A stretch of 41,133 bases of DNA from Eubacteriales bacterium (GTDB taxonomy: Bacteria; Bacillota; Clostridia; Lachnospirales; Lachnospiraceae): the NCBI GenBank assembly GCA_030536855.1, contig JAUNPK010000023.1:1-41133 (forward strand), in the 5' to 3' direction. The number at the start of each line of letters is the position of its first letter. Positions within the stretch are counted from its first letter, which is position 1. Both the position numbers and the translations under genes were made by a program. Positions 1 through 6,723 of the stretch are shown one piece after another. The notes beneath the pieces are model-generated. The model made no database searches and was not told the origin of the DNA. It was given only the letters and a program-made list of their open reading frames with translations.

Positions 1-53
1 GCTGTCTTAATTATCATAGAAGTTTGAATTTACAGAGTTTTTTTCATAGTCTC

Positions 54-82
54 AAAATTTAATGGGGTCTGACCCCATTAAA
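54..82 (-). terminator. Terminator of the Rrf2 gene
   Basis: A perfect GC-containing dyad (TTTAATGGGGT / ACCCCATTAAA with a 3-nt centre) lies just past the stop codon of the regulator. Read on the minus strand it is followed by ATTTTGAG, a modest U-rich tail. The stem AT ends make it partly bidirectional. Confidence 0.6.
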
Positions 83-515
83 TAACATATTGGTCTACCA
101 AAAGTTCATTTTGCCATTCCAAAAGGTCTGCAAGTGTTATGCCCTCTAGTACTTCATTGATGGCATCATCAAGCTTTTCCCATATTCTTACACTGACGCA
201 GGTATCTTTGTTGGCACAGGGAGAGCCATTCTCACCAACACAGTCAACCGGTGACATACTGCCCTCTGTAACCTTTAAAATCTGTCCAACTGTATAATGC
301 TGAGGAACATCATATAACAGATACCCTCCTCTAGCACCCCTTATACTTTTAACAAAAGACGCTTTGTTAAGTACAGAAACTATTTGTTCCAGATATTTTT
401 CTGATATATTCTGTCTCTTTGCAATATCCTTTATCTTGATTGGTTCACCGTTATCGTATGTTGCCAAGTCAAGCATCAGTTTTAATGCATATCTTCCTCT
501 GGTTGAAATTCTCAT
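78..515 (-). CDS. Rrf2/IscR-family transcriptional regulator
   Basis: A 145-aa protein of normal Rrf2 length. Residues 1-65 form a winged helix of Rrf2 type (start MRISTRGRYALKLML, wing with RGARGGYLL). The effector region carries three cysteines at 92, 100 and 106, close to the C92/C98/C104 set that binds [2Fe-2S] in IscR, so an Fe-S or redox sensor is likely. The start has a GGAGG site about 6 nt upstream and a good promoter (564-592). It stands alone with its own terminator. The next gene downstream of its promoter is a metal exporter, but the genes are not co-transcribed. The targets cannot be read from the sequence; CymR-type cysteine control is the main alternative, although CymR lacks this cysteine triplet. 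Confidence 0.88.
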   Translation of the reverse strand: MRISTRGRYALKLMLDLATYDNGEPIKIKDIAKRQNISEKYLEQIVSVLNKASFVKSIRGARGGYLLYDVPQHYTVGQILKVTEGSMSPVDCVGENGSPCANKDTCVSVRIWEKLDDAINEVLEGITLADLLEWQNELLVDQYVI

Positions 516-563
516 AACCTGCCTCCAAACACATTCCCACTTACTTACTATGATTTATAATGA

Positions 564-592
564 AATATACATTTTCTCCATTGTTTTGTCAA
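564..592 (-). promoter_or_regulatory. Promoter of the Rrf2 gene
   Basis: TTGACA (592-587), a 17-bp spacer and TATATT (569-564) on the minus strand form a near-consensus vegetative promoter. It starts transcription roughly 40 nt before the regulator's ribosome binding site. Confidence 0.75.
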
Positions 593-613
593 ATGCATTG
601 ATTGATGGTTTTG

Positions 614-1531
614 TTACATTGCAGGATTTACATGAACCATAATGTGTTTAACTTTTGGAAAATTTTTCTCTATGTCATCATGTATAGACTCGGCAATACT
701 ATGTGCTTCCCGCAATGTGTATGATGCATCTGCCTGAATCTCTATATCAACATATATTTTATTCCCGAATATGCGTGTTTGAAGCAAATCAATGCCTAGT
801 ACATTTTCGTTTTTCATTACAAAATCATAAATCTGCTTTTCGGTTTCTTCATCACATGAACGGTCTACCATTTTGTCTATAGCATCTTTAAAAATGTCAA
901 ATGCTGCTTTTGCAATAAACAGGAAAATTACCAGACTTGCAATGGAATCCATTATAGGAACCCCAAGTCGTGCTCCCAGAATTCCAATTAAAGCGCCAAT
1001 TGAAGAAAATGCATCTGAACGATGATGCCATGCATCTGCCATCAATGCACCGGAATCAATTTTCTTTGCATAGTGTCTTGTATACCAGTACATTCCTTCC
1101 TTACTTAAAATTGATATTATTGCGGCAATCAATGCTAACATTCCCGGTATCTGTAAGGAGCTGTAATTACCTTGTAAAATCTTATTAAGAGCTTCTGTGC
1201 CAATACCAAGACCTGTGATAAAAAGTACCATTGACAGAATAATGGCTGCTACACATTCCAATCGCTCATGACCGTAAGGATGTTCTTTGTCGGGTTCCTT
1301 TGATGCAAGCCTGATACCGATGATGACCACAATTGTACTGAATACATCAGATGCCGAGTGAACGGCATCACTAATCATGGCACTGGAGTGGGCTATAATT
1401 CCTGCAAAAAGTTTAATTAAAGACAGCAATACATTTCCTATGATGGTAATTAGTGAAACTTTGTTTGCAACTCTTTGAAAATCATTTTCTGTGACAGCTT
1501 CCTTTTTTGTAGTTATTTTGTTTTTTTCCAT
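614..1531 (-). CDS. Cation diffusion facilitator (CDF) metal exporter
   Basis: A 305-aa CDF protein that exports divalent metal from the cytoplasm by proton antiport. It has six predicted membrane segments (about residues 25-210) and a C-terminal cytoplasmic domain ending HIMVHVNPA, typical of the family. Metal-site motifs HxxxD are seen in TM2 (HSASD) and TM5 (HHRSD), the usual HD/HD arrangement. I place the start at the ATG at 1531, which has GGAGGT 7 nt upstream; the longer frame would need a TTG. The leader carries a NiCo riboswitch with a terminator (1613-1724), which argues for Co2+/Ni2+ export. Later work showed that this riboswitch class also responds to Fe2+, so iron export is possible. 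Family identity is secure; the substrate is inferred from the leader. Confidence 0.93.
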   Translation of the reverse strand: MEKNKITTKKEAVTENDFQRVANKVSLITIIGNVLLSLIKLFAGIIAHSSAMISDAVHSASDVFSTIVVIIGIRLASKEPDKEHPYGHERLECVAAIILSMVLFITGLGIGTEALNKILQGNYSSLQIPGMLALIAAIISILSKEGMYWYTRHYAKKIDSGALMADAWHHRSDAFSSIGALIGILGARLGVPIMDSIASLVIFLFIAKAAFDIFKDAIDKMVDRSCDEETEKQIYDFVMKNENVLGIDLLQTRIFGNKIYVDIEIQADASYTLREAHSIAESIHDDIEKNFPKVKHIMVHVNPAM

Positions 1532-1612
1532 ATCAGTTACCTCCAAATATTTAAGATAGCTCTATGGCACTAAATATATGTGGGAGTTTCAAGCGAACAG
1601 CTTATTGAAAAT

Positions 1613-1656
1613 AAAAAAAAACCCACGAATCAGTAATAGCAACTACTGTCCCGTGG
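1613..1656 (-). terminator. Intrinsic terminator of the NiCo riboswitch
   Basis: On the minus strand CCACG (1656-1652) and CAGTA pair with TACTG and CGTGG (1627-1623), followed by nine T residues. The 5' arm is also the 3' part of the aptamer (CCACGGGACAGT), so aptamer and terminator exclude each other: metal binding should free transcription. Confidence 0.88.
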
Positions 1657-1724
1657 ATGAAATAAACCACTGTCACATAAGTGACCCGACTCCATGACAT
1701 ATTGTCACGGTCTGCTCAGTTTGT
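1641..1724 (-). ncRNA. NiCo (czcD) riboswitch aptamer
   Basis: The minus strand reads ACTGAGCAG at 1720, then a TGACaatatGTCA hairpin, GGAGTCGGG, a GTCAC/GTGAC hairpin, a GTGG/CCAC hairpin and GGGACAGT. These are the ordered conserved elements of the four-way-junction NiCo riboswitch, which binds Co2+/Ni2+ and, in later reports, Fe2+. P1 forms between AACTG and CAGTAGTT. It lies directly upstream of a CDF exporter, its usual target, and shares its 3' strand with a terminator (1613-1656). Confidence 0.9.
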
Positions 1725-1759
1725 ACTGTAGATTTATATGCAGTGCAAAGAGTTCTTGT

Positions 1760-1788
1760 AGCTTATCATATGCATAAATGCATGTCAA
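1760..1788 (-). promoter_or_regulatory. Promoter of the NiCo riboswitch leader
   Basis: TTGACA (1788-1783), 17 bp, TAAGCT (1765-1760) on the minus strand, placed 30-odd nt before the aptamer. The -10 is a weak match. It begins immediately after the arsC stop codon, so read-through from the ars operon would also meet the riboswitch terminator. Confidence 0.5.
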
Positions 1789-1790
1789 GG

Positions 1791-2186
1791 TTAAAATTGT
1801 TTTCTTAATTGAAGAATTTTTGCTTCAATCTTTTTTATTATTTTAATGAATTCTTCATCCGATTTTCCTGTAGGGTCGTCTAAACCCCAGTTATCATCAA
1901 ATCCCCGTCCGATGTAAGGGCAACCTACATTGCATCCCATGGAAATTGCCATGTCAACTTCCGGAATTTCTGATATAAGTTTACTGTGCTGTCCATTTGC
2001 TTCCATATCAATACCATAAATTTCCTTCATCAGCCTGACAGCATCCTGATTAATCTGAGGTTTTGTTTCTGTCCCGGCAGAATAACTTTCAAAAACATCA
2101 GATGCTAAATGTTTTCCCAGTGCTTCCGCAATCTGGCTTCGACAGGAATTATGGACACAGATAAATGCTACTTTCTTCTTTTCCAT
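1791..2186 (-). CDS. arsC: Arsenate reductase, thioredoxin-coupled (low-MW phosphatase type)
   Basis: A 131-aa protein of the ArsC/LMW-PTPase family that reduces arsenate to arsenite in the cytoplasm with thioredoxin as donor. The phosphate-loop motif CVHNSCRS holds the nucleophile Cys10 and Arg16. The resolving pair is Cys85 and Cys89 in GCNVGCP, a shorter C-x3-C spacing than the C-x6-C of staphylococcal pI258 ArsC (Cys82/Cys89). The DDP motif (GLDDPTGK, residues 101-108) supplies the general acid. Its ATG overlaps the stop of the thioredoxin-like gene by one base (TAATG), so the two are translationally coupled and that protein may be its electron donor. It is the last gene of the arsR operon. 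Confidence 0.93.
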   Translation of the reverse strand: MEKKKVAFICVHNSCRSQIAEALGKHLASDVFESYSAGTETKPQINQDAVRLMKEIYGIDMEANGQHSKLISEIPEVDMAISMGCNVGCPYIGRGFDDNWGLDDPTGKSDEEFIKIIKKIEAKILQLRKQF

Positions 2187-2569
2187 TACTTAATACCTTC
2201 CTTCCGGCAACCAAGTTTTTTTAAGAGCTCCTCCACTTGGGCTGATTTTAATACTTTACCCATAGATACAACCTGCTCATTTACAACAATAGCAGGCATA
2301 CTCATAACACCGTAGCTCATTACTTTTTCCATATCTGTAATGTACTCCACCTCTGCATCAAGACTCATGTTTGCAACTGCTTTTTTTACATTCTCATGCT
2401 GCTCATGGCAGGATTTACATCCTGCACCTAAGACCTTAATATGACACCCATTTCCTCCGCAGGTACAAGAGCCTTCTTCTGCAATATATGTTTTTTCTTC
2501 ACTAACCGGTCCGTTACACCCACATGATGGTTCCTCTTTCATTTTTTTACCAAATCCAAATAATCCCAT
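2186..2569 (-). CDS. Thioredoxin-like small redox protein of the ars operon
   Basis: A 127-aa protein. Residues 43-120 match the compact thioredoxin-like family called redox-active disulfide protein 2 (HIKVLGAGCKSC start, cis-proline region MSMPAIVVN). The active site is Cys51-Lys-Ser-Cys54. An N-terminal extension of about 42 residues carries five more cysteines (16, 18, 35, 37, 42), which could bind arsenite or a metal. It sits between the arsenic permease and arsC, overlapping arsC by one base, so it probably delivers electrons to ArsC or handles arsenite. AAGGAG lies 9 nt before the ATG. Family call is good; the specific partner is inferred from position. Confidence 0.85.
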   Translation of the reverse strand: MGLFGFGKKMKEEPSCGCNGPVSEEKTYIAEEGSCTCGGNGCHIKVLGAGCKSCHEQHENVKKAVANMSLDAEVEYITDMEKVMSYGVMSMPAIVVNEQVVSMGKVLKSAQVEELLKKLGCRKEGIK

Positions 2570-2613
2570 GTTCGTAATCTCCTTTTTTATTAATATGTGA
2601 TATATTTATATCC

Positions 2614-3618
2614 TTAAATAATCAAATACTGTATTGCATTAAAGAAGTATCCCACAATAATGATTCCCACAGTACAAATTGCCATAAATACACCTAACAA
2701 CTTTGGTTTTATGGCTTTTTTCAGCATAATCATGGATGGCAGACTAAGCGTTGTAACACCCATCATAAAGGAAAGAACAACGCCAAGTTTTGCACCCTTT
2801 GCAAGCAAAGCCTCCGCAATCGGAATGCACCCAAAAATATCCGCATACATTGGCACACCGGCAATTGTTGCAATAATGACGCCAAATGGATTTCCATTTC
2901 CAAGGAATTTAACAATCAAATCTTGTGGAATCCAGTTATGAATAATTGCTCCGATACCTACACCTATCAGGATATATGGAAACACTTTTTTAAATGTCCC
3001 TGCCACTTGTCTTGCAGAATATTTCAAACGGTCTTTTACTGTAAGTTCTTCCTGTGGCACATTAATCTGTTTCGTATTTCTGATGAATTCTTCCACCTGA
3101 TTTTCAAGATTCAGTTTTTCAATTAATGTCCCACCTGCTACCGCTATCACGAGGCCAAGAACCACATAAATAATTGCTACTTTACCACCAAAGATACTCA
3201 TTAGAAGTACCAGTGAGCCAAGATCCACCATTGGAGATGAAATAAGGAAAGAGAAGGTCACTCCGAGGGGAAGTCCGGCACTCGTAAATCCGATAAAGAG
3301 CGGGATTGATGAGCAGGAGCAAAATGGTGTTACTGTTCCAAGTAATGCTGCAATCATATTAGCACCAATTCCATGAAACTTTCCAAGAATTTTTCTTGTT
3401 CTTTCCGGTGGAAAGTAACTTTGAATGTAACTTATGATAAAAATCAATATACAAAGCAAAAACATAATCTTTATCACATCATAGATAAAGAATAGGATGC
3501 TTCCACCAAGTCTTCCTGATATATCAAGTCCTGTTTTTTCAATTGCTGTTTGGATAAGTTGGTTTAGCCATTTCATTCCTAGTATTTGTTCTTGAACAAA
3601 CTTCCATATCATAGACAA
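2614..3618 (-). CDS. arsP: ArsP-type permease (DUF318/UPF0718 family)
   Basis: A 334-aa membrane protein with about eight to ten hydrophobic segments in two halves. The first half has the family motif TPFCSCSSIPLF (cysteines 100 and 102), which in ArsP-type permeases is linked to trivalent arsenical export; the second half has GVPMYADIFGCIPIAEALL. The frame begins at a TTG at 3618 with GGAGGG 6 nt upstream, while an ATG two codons later has poorer spacing, so TTG is likely used. It overlaps the end of arsR by about 10 bp. Related permeases export methylated arsenicals, so arsenite as substrate is inferred from the operon. The ArsB/Acr3 pumps seen in many ars operons are absent here. Confidence 0.88.
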   Translation of the reverse strand: MSMIWKFVQEQILGMKWLNQLIQTAIEKTGLDISGRLGGSILFFIYDVIKIMFLLCILIFIISYIQSYFPPERTRKILGKFHGIGANMIAALLGTVTPFCSCSSIPLFIGFTSAGLPLGVTFSFLISSPMVDLGSLVLLMSIFGGKVAIIYVVLGLVIAVAGGTLIEKLNLENQVEEFIRNTKQINVPQEELTVKDRLKYSARQVAGTFKKVFPYILIGVGIGAIIHNWIPQDLIVKFLGNGNPFGVIIATIAGVPMYADIFGCIPIAEALLAKGAKLGVVLSFMMGVTTLSLPSMIMLKKAIKPKLLGVFMAICTVGIIIVGYFFNAIQYLII

Positions 3619-3902
3619 TCACAACCCTCCTTTGTACAGGACATACTTTCTATAAATTTTTTGAATTCCTTAAGTGTTGAACAATTTAAAGAATAATGGT
3701 GCCATTTGCCTTCTTTTCTGTCATTCACAAGTTTGCAGTCACATAAGATTTTCATATGATGGGATAATGTGGGCTGTGTGATTTCGAAAGCCTCCAGCAG
3801 CTTACAACCGCATTTTTCACCATCAGATAACATTTGTACAATCTGCAGTCTGTTAGAATCTCCAAGTGCTTTACTGATTGCAGCTATATCACCTATATCC
3901 AT
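3609..3902 (-). CDS. arsR: ArsR/SmtB-family metalloid-responsive repressor
   Basis: A 97-aa winged-helix repressor. I take the ATG at 3902 (MDIGDIAAISKALGD) because GAGG lies 8 nt upstream; the longer frame runs into the promoter. The recognition helix region reads TQPTLSHHMKIL, as in classical ArsR. Cysteine pairs occur as CGC in alpha-3 (after DGEK), as CDC in KILCDCKLV and as a C-terminal CTKEGCDC tail, giving several possible arsenite or metal thiol sites. It heads the operon arsR-arsP-thioredoxin-arsC, and a dyad at 3927-3957 over its own promoter suggests autorepression relieved by arsenite. Cd/Zn sensing is an alternative, but the neighbours point to arsenic. Confidence 0.92.
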   Translation of the reverse strand: MDIGDIAAISKALGDSNRLQIVQMLSDGEKCGCKLLEAFEITQPTLSHHMKILCDCKLVNDRKEGKWHHYSLNCSTLKEFKKFIESMSCTKEGCDCL

Positions 3903-3926
3903 AATTATAACCTCACATTTATTATT

Positions 3927-3957
3927 ATCTATGTATAAAAATAGCACACACATAGAT
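3927..3957. promoter_or_regulatory. Candidate ArsR operator
   Basis: An 8-bp perfect inverted repeat, ATCTATGT and ACATAGAT, separated by 15 bp. It covers the spacer and -10 of the arsR promoter, the usual place for an ArsR-family operator. Confidence 0.65.
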
Positions 3958-3966
3958 AAATGTCAA
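3938..3966 (-). promoter_or_regulatory. Promoter of the ars operon
   Basis: TTGACA (3966-3961), 17-bp spacer and TATTTT (3943-3938) on the minus strand. The dyad at 3927-3957 overlaps it. Confidence 0.7.
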
Positions 3967-4014
3967 TGTGTATGCTGATTAGCGTAACGGATTTAATCTT
4001 TTAAAGGCAATCTC

Positions 4015-4326
4015 TTATAATTTTAATACATGTCTCGTACCCCAAAATACTGCTGTTGAGGCACAAAGCATAATTGCTTCTTTCTGGGATTTTCCGTACA
4101 ATTCCATTATTCTCCTGCTTTTTTCAGGTTCATTTCCATGAATAAATACATTTATTACGTCATCTCTGTCCCGTAAAATGTAGTCAGCACATCTTCCAAC
4201 TATAACACAATTACCCTCTTTCGCAATGTCACATATTATTTTTTTCTGGGTCTTAAAAATAAGGTCATCAACGGAAGTGCCTTGAGAATCCCGTCCTACG
4301 ATATTGTAATAATCTTCTTCATACTT
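4015..4326 (-). pseudogene. Truncated cytidylate-kinase-like gene (Cytidylate_kin2 family)
   Basis: Reading the minus strand from 4326 gives about 103 residues with no start codon, ending at TAA 4017-4015. The middle, with IAKEGNCVIVGRCADYILRD and NVFIHGNEPEKSRRIMELYG, matches the cytidylate-kinase-like family common in Clostridia. The N-terminal P-loop half is missing: a TAG precedes the frame and no family sequence is found before it. The C-terminus ends early (KEAIMLCASTAVFWGTRHVLKL) where the kinase normally continues, so it has lost both ends. It lies next to a broken MATE gene and appears to be decaying. Function is lost. Confidence 0.75.
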
Positions 4327-4366
4327 CTAATTTCCTTCCTGTATTATATGAGAAAAATCCGGTTCT

Positions 4367-5655
4367 TTAGCAAGAAGAGGAATCTTCCTGCAATTTTGAT
4401 ATAATTTTTTTATTAATTTTTATCATAAATATGGTTGCTATGATGCATGATAAAATTTCAGCAATTATAAATGTGGTCCAGACTACCCATACCATGGATG
4501 GATTTTTTTGGGTCATCAGAGAAAATCCCCATGCCACAGGCAGCACAAAAATAAATTGTCTTAAAACAGAAATTATCAGAGATTCCAATCCGCCATCCAG
4601 AGCCTGAAATATTCCCTGATAAGCAATATTTATTCCTGCAAATAAGAAACTTAAGGATATAATTCTCATTGCACTTGTACAAAGAATCTGGGTTTCTCCG
4701 GATAATCCGAACAGCGAAGAGAAAGGTACAGCAAATATTTCAATAACAGTCATTCCAATAATCATGATAATAACGGTGTATATCAGTCCGTATTTAATAC
4801 CTTCTTTTACTCTGGATTTGCTTCGCATGCCATGATTGAATGAAATAATAGGGGTAATTGCATCCCTAAGACCAAAAGCAGCAAATAATATAAACTGCTG
4901 AATTTTATAGTATAAACCATAGGCTGTCACTGCGGATTCACTGATATTTCCGAGTATAATATTCATTCCGTAAGTCATTACAGACATTAACGCCTGTGCG
5001 ATAATAGCCGGAAGTCCGATGGAATATATTGATTTGATAATTTTTATATTTGGTTTTAAATATCGTAAATTATTGGTAATTTCCCTATTCTGTTTTAAAT
5101 GGAATGATAATCCAAGCGAAGCTGATGCAATCTGTCCAATCACTGTGGCAAATGAGGCACCTGAAACTCCCATGGCAGGAAAACCTAACCATCCGTAAAT
5201 AAGGATGGGGTCAAGTATAATATTGATAACGGCTCCTGCAATCTGGGCAATTGTGGAATAAAATGAGTGGCCTGTGGCCTGAAGTAATTTTTCAAATATG
5301 GAAAAGAACACTATACCAATTGATGCAGAATTACAATGGCTAAAAACATAGAATTACCTGCTACTTTGCTGGCTTTTTCATAGTCACCCTGTCCTATGCT
5401 TTTGGATAGAAGTGCATTTGTTCCTACACCTGTACCAATTCCGATTGCCACCATGAGCATTTGTACAGGGAATGAAAGGGTAAGTGCATTTAAAGCCATT
5501 TCTCCATTATGGGGTATATTAGAAACAAATGCACTGTCTACAATGTTGTATACTGCCTGAAGCATCATGGAAAGTATCATTGGAATACCCATGGACAGCA
5601 TCAGTCTGCTAACCTTTACTGTTCCTAATTTGTTAATTGTTACTTCTTCGTTCAT
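4367..5655 (-). pseudogene. MATE-family efflux transporter broken by an internal out-of-frame deletion
   Basis: Two frames together make a MATE protein. The upstream part (5655 to 5311; starts [15 protein letters not shown]) covers the first membrane segments through [11 protein letters not shown], then reads LHQLV and stops. The downstream part (from about 5326 to 4367) resumes in another frame with [19 protein letters not shown] and runs to a normal C-terminus. In related MATE proteins about 40 residues (one or two helices) separate these motifs, so the break is a deletion with frame change at about 5320-5340, not a single-base slip. A possible sequencing or assembly error cannot explain the missing block. 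An intact MATE gene lies at 6724-8100, so loss may be tolerated. Confidence 0.82.
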
Positions 5656-5721
5656 ATTAATAACCATGCCTTTCAGTAACCTGCACCCTTGGGCCGCAGG
5701 CACAAATTTGTGTGTAAACGC

Positions 5722-5756
5722 AAAAAAAGACGTAAATCCAGAAATCTGGATTTACG
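5722..5756 (-). terminator. Terminator in the MATE leader, downstream of the FliD-like gene
   Basis: A perfect 11-bp stem (CGTAAATCCAG / CTGGATTTACG) with a 4-nt loop is followed on the minus strand by TCTTTTTTT. It lies 120 bp past the stop of the FliD-like gene and 70 bp before the MATE pseudogene, so it either ends the flagellar transcript or acts as an attenuator in the MATE leader. Confidence 0.8.
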
Positions 5757-5877
5757 CCTTTGAGCTACACGACAAAAGTATGGTAACAAATTTTTTTGAT
5801 TTATGTCAAACTGTTTTACAAAAAATTTTCAAATCCTTTTTCAAAAATGTGATTATATAATAAGTCTGATTATACAA

Positions 5878-6561
5878 TTATCCCATTGAATTAAAGGAAG
5901 AGCCTGATAATAAGCTGCTTAAATCTTGTGTATTGGAAGAGGAATTATATATTCCCGACATACTTTTTTGAACACTTAAGGCTTTTGAGACAATTGTATT
6001 GCAGTCATCAGCCTGTGATTTTACGTTACTAAGGAGTTCGGAACCCTCTCCAAATATTTTCTTTAAAGAATCAGTATCCGTATTTGACAGTTTATCCGAA
6101 TCGACAGTCAGTCTTCCATCTTCTTCCACACTTATTCCCACAGACATAAGCATTTCCTTGTTCTCAGTCATTGCTTTATCCAGTTCAGTCTTAAATTGCG
6201 ACTTTAATGCTGTGCTAGCTGAATTCATGTTGGAAACAAATGTGTTATATGCACTGACAAAATTTTTAACTGCTGTTGTAATATTTTCTCTGCTGTAGGA
6301 TTCGTGGCTTTCATCCCATAATGCTTCATTTTGTAGGGACGTAATGGAATCCGTTACATTTGTTGCAGCATTGGAAACCTTTTCATATTTTGAATTGGCA
6401 GAACCTGATACATCAATGCCTGTCACCTGTTTGATTCTGTTTTGGTATCGCTGTGTATTAGTGTCAATTATGGATTTAAATACCTCATCAGCTTTACTTC
6501 CGGAATTCCCATTTAACATATCCAGTAAAGTTGAGCGGTTTGTTATATTGTTTATGCTCAT
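5878..6561 (-). CDS. FliD C-terminal-domain-like flagellar protein
   Basis: A 227-aa protein, much shorter than FliD itself. Residues about 90-150 (VKNFVSAYNTFVSNMN, then LMSVGISVEEDGRLTVDSDKL) match the C-terminal domain of the filament-cap protein FliD, where a conserved GI...DG.L..D..KL stretch follows a coiled coil. The N-terminal FliD domain and the D2-D3 insert are missing. Serine/asparagine-rich ends suggest disordered tails. A sigma-28-type promoter (6605-6631) precedes it, which supports membership in the late flagellar regulon. AGAGGTG lies 7 nt before the ATG. No other flagellar gene is in the window, so it is an orphan. It may cap filaments or act as an export-linked accessory; the role is open. 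Confidence 0.75.
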   Translation of the reverse strand: MSINNITNRSTLLDMLNGNSGSKADEVFKSIIDTNTQRYQNRIKQVTGIDVSGSANSKYEKVSNAATNVTDSITSLQNEALWDESHESYSRENITTAVKNFVSAYNTFVSNMNSASTALKSQFKTELDKAMTENKEMLMSVGISVEEDGRLTVDSDKLSNTDTDSLKKIFGEGSELLSNVKSQADDCNTIVSKALSVQKSMSGIYNSSSNTQDLSSLLSGSSFNSMG

Positions 6562-6604
6562 GCACCTGCACCTCTTCTCTTATTTGTCTTTATTTCTTTT
6601 ATTG

Positions 6605-6631
6605 TATCGGCATAATGGGCAGTATATTTTA
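6605..6631 (-). promoter_or_regulatory. Sigma-28 (SigD/FliA)-type promoter
   Basis: On the minus strand TAAA (6631-6628), a 16-bp spacer and GCCGATA (6611-6605) match the flagellar sigma-28 consensus (TAAA-N15/16-GCCGATAA). It sits 44 nt before the ATG of the FliD-like gene, with the ribosome binding site in between. Confidence 0.8.
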
Positions 6632-6723
6632 TAAAAAACCTATAAAATAATCAAAGAATATATTAAAAAGTTTCGAAAAGTGTGATAGAAATATATGTGG
6701 ACCAAAAATGCGGAGGTAGACAA

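Noticed and set aside
364-642. Plus-strand frame across the Rrf2 promoter
   Set aside because: It overlaps the regulator antisense, lacks a ribosome site and has no recognisable content. Similar antisense frames throughout the window were treated the same way.
4367-5703. Two separate small MATE proteins
   Set aside because: The parts are non-overlapping pieces of one MATE protein, and the downstream piece begins at an internal GTG with no ribosome site.
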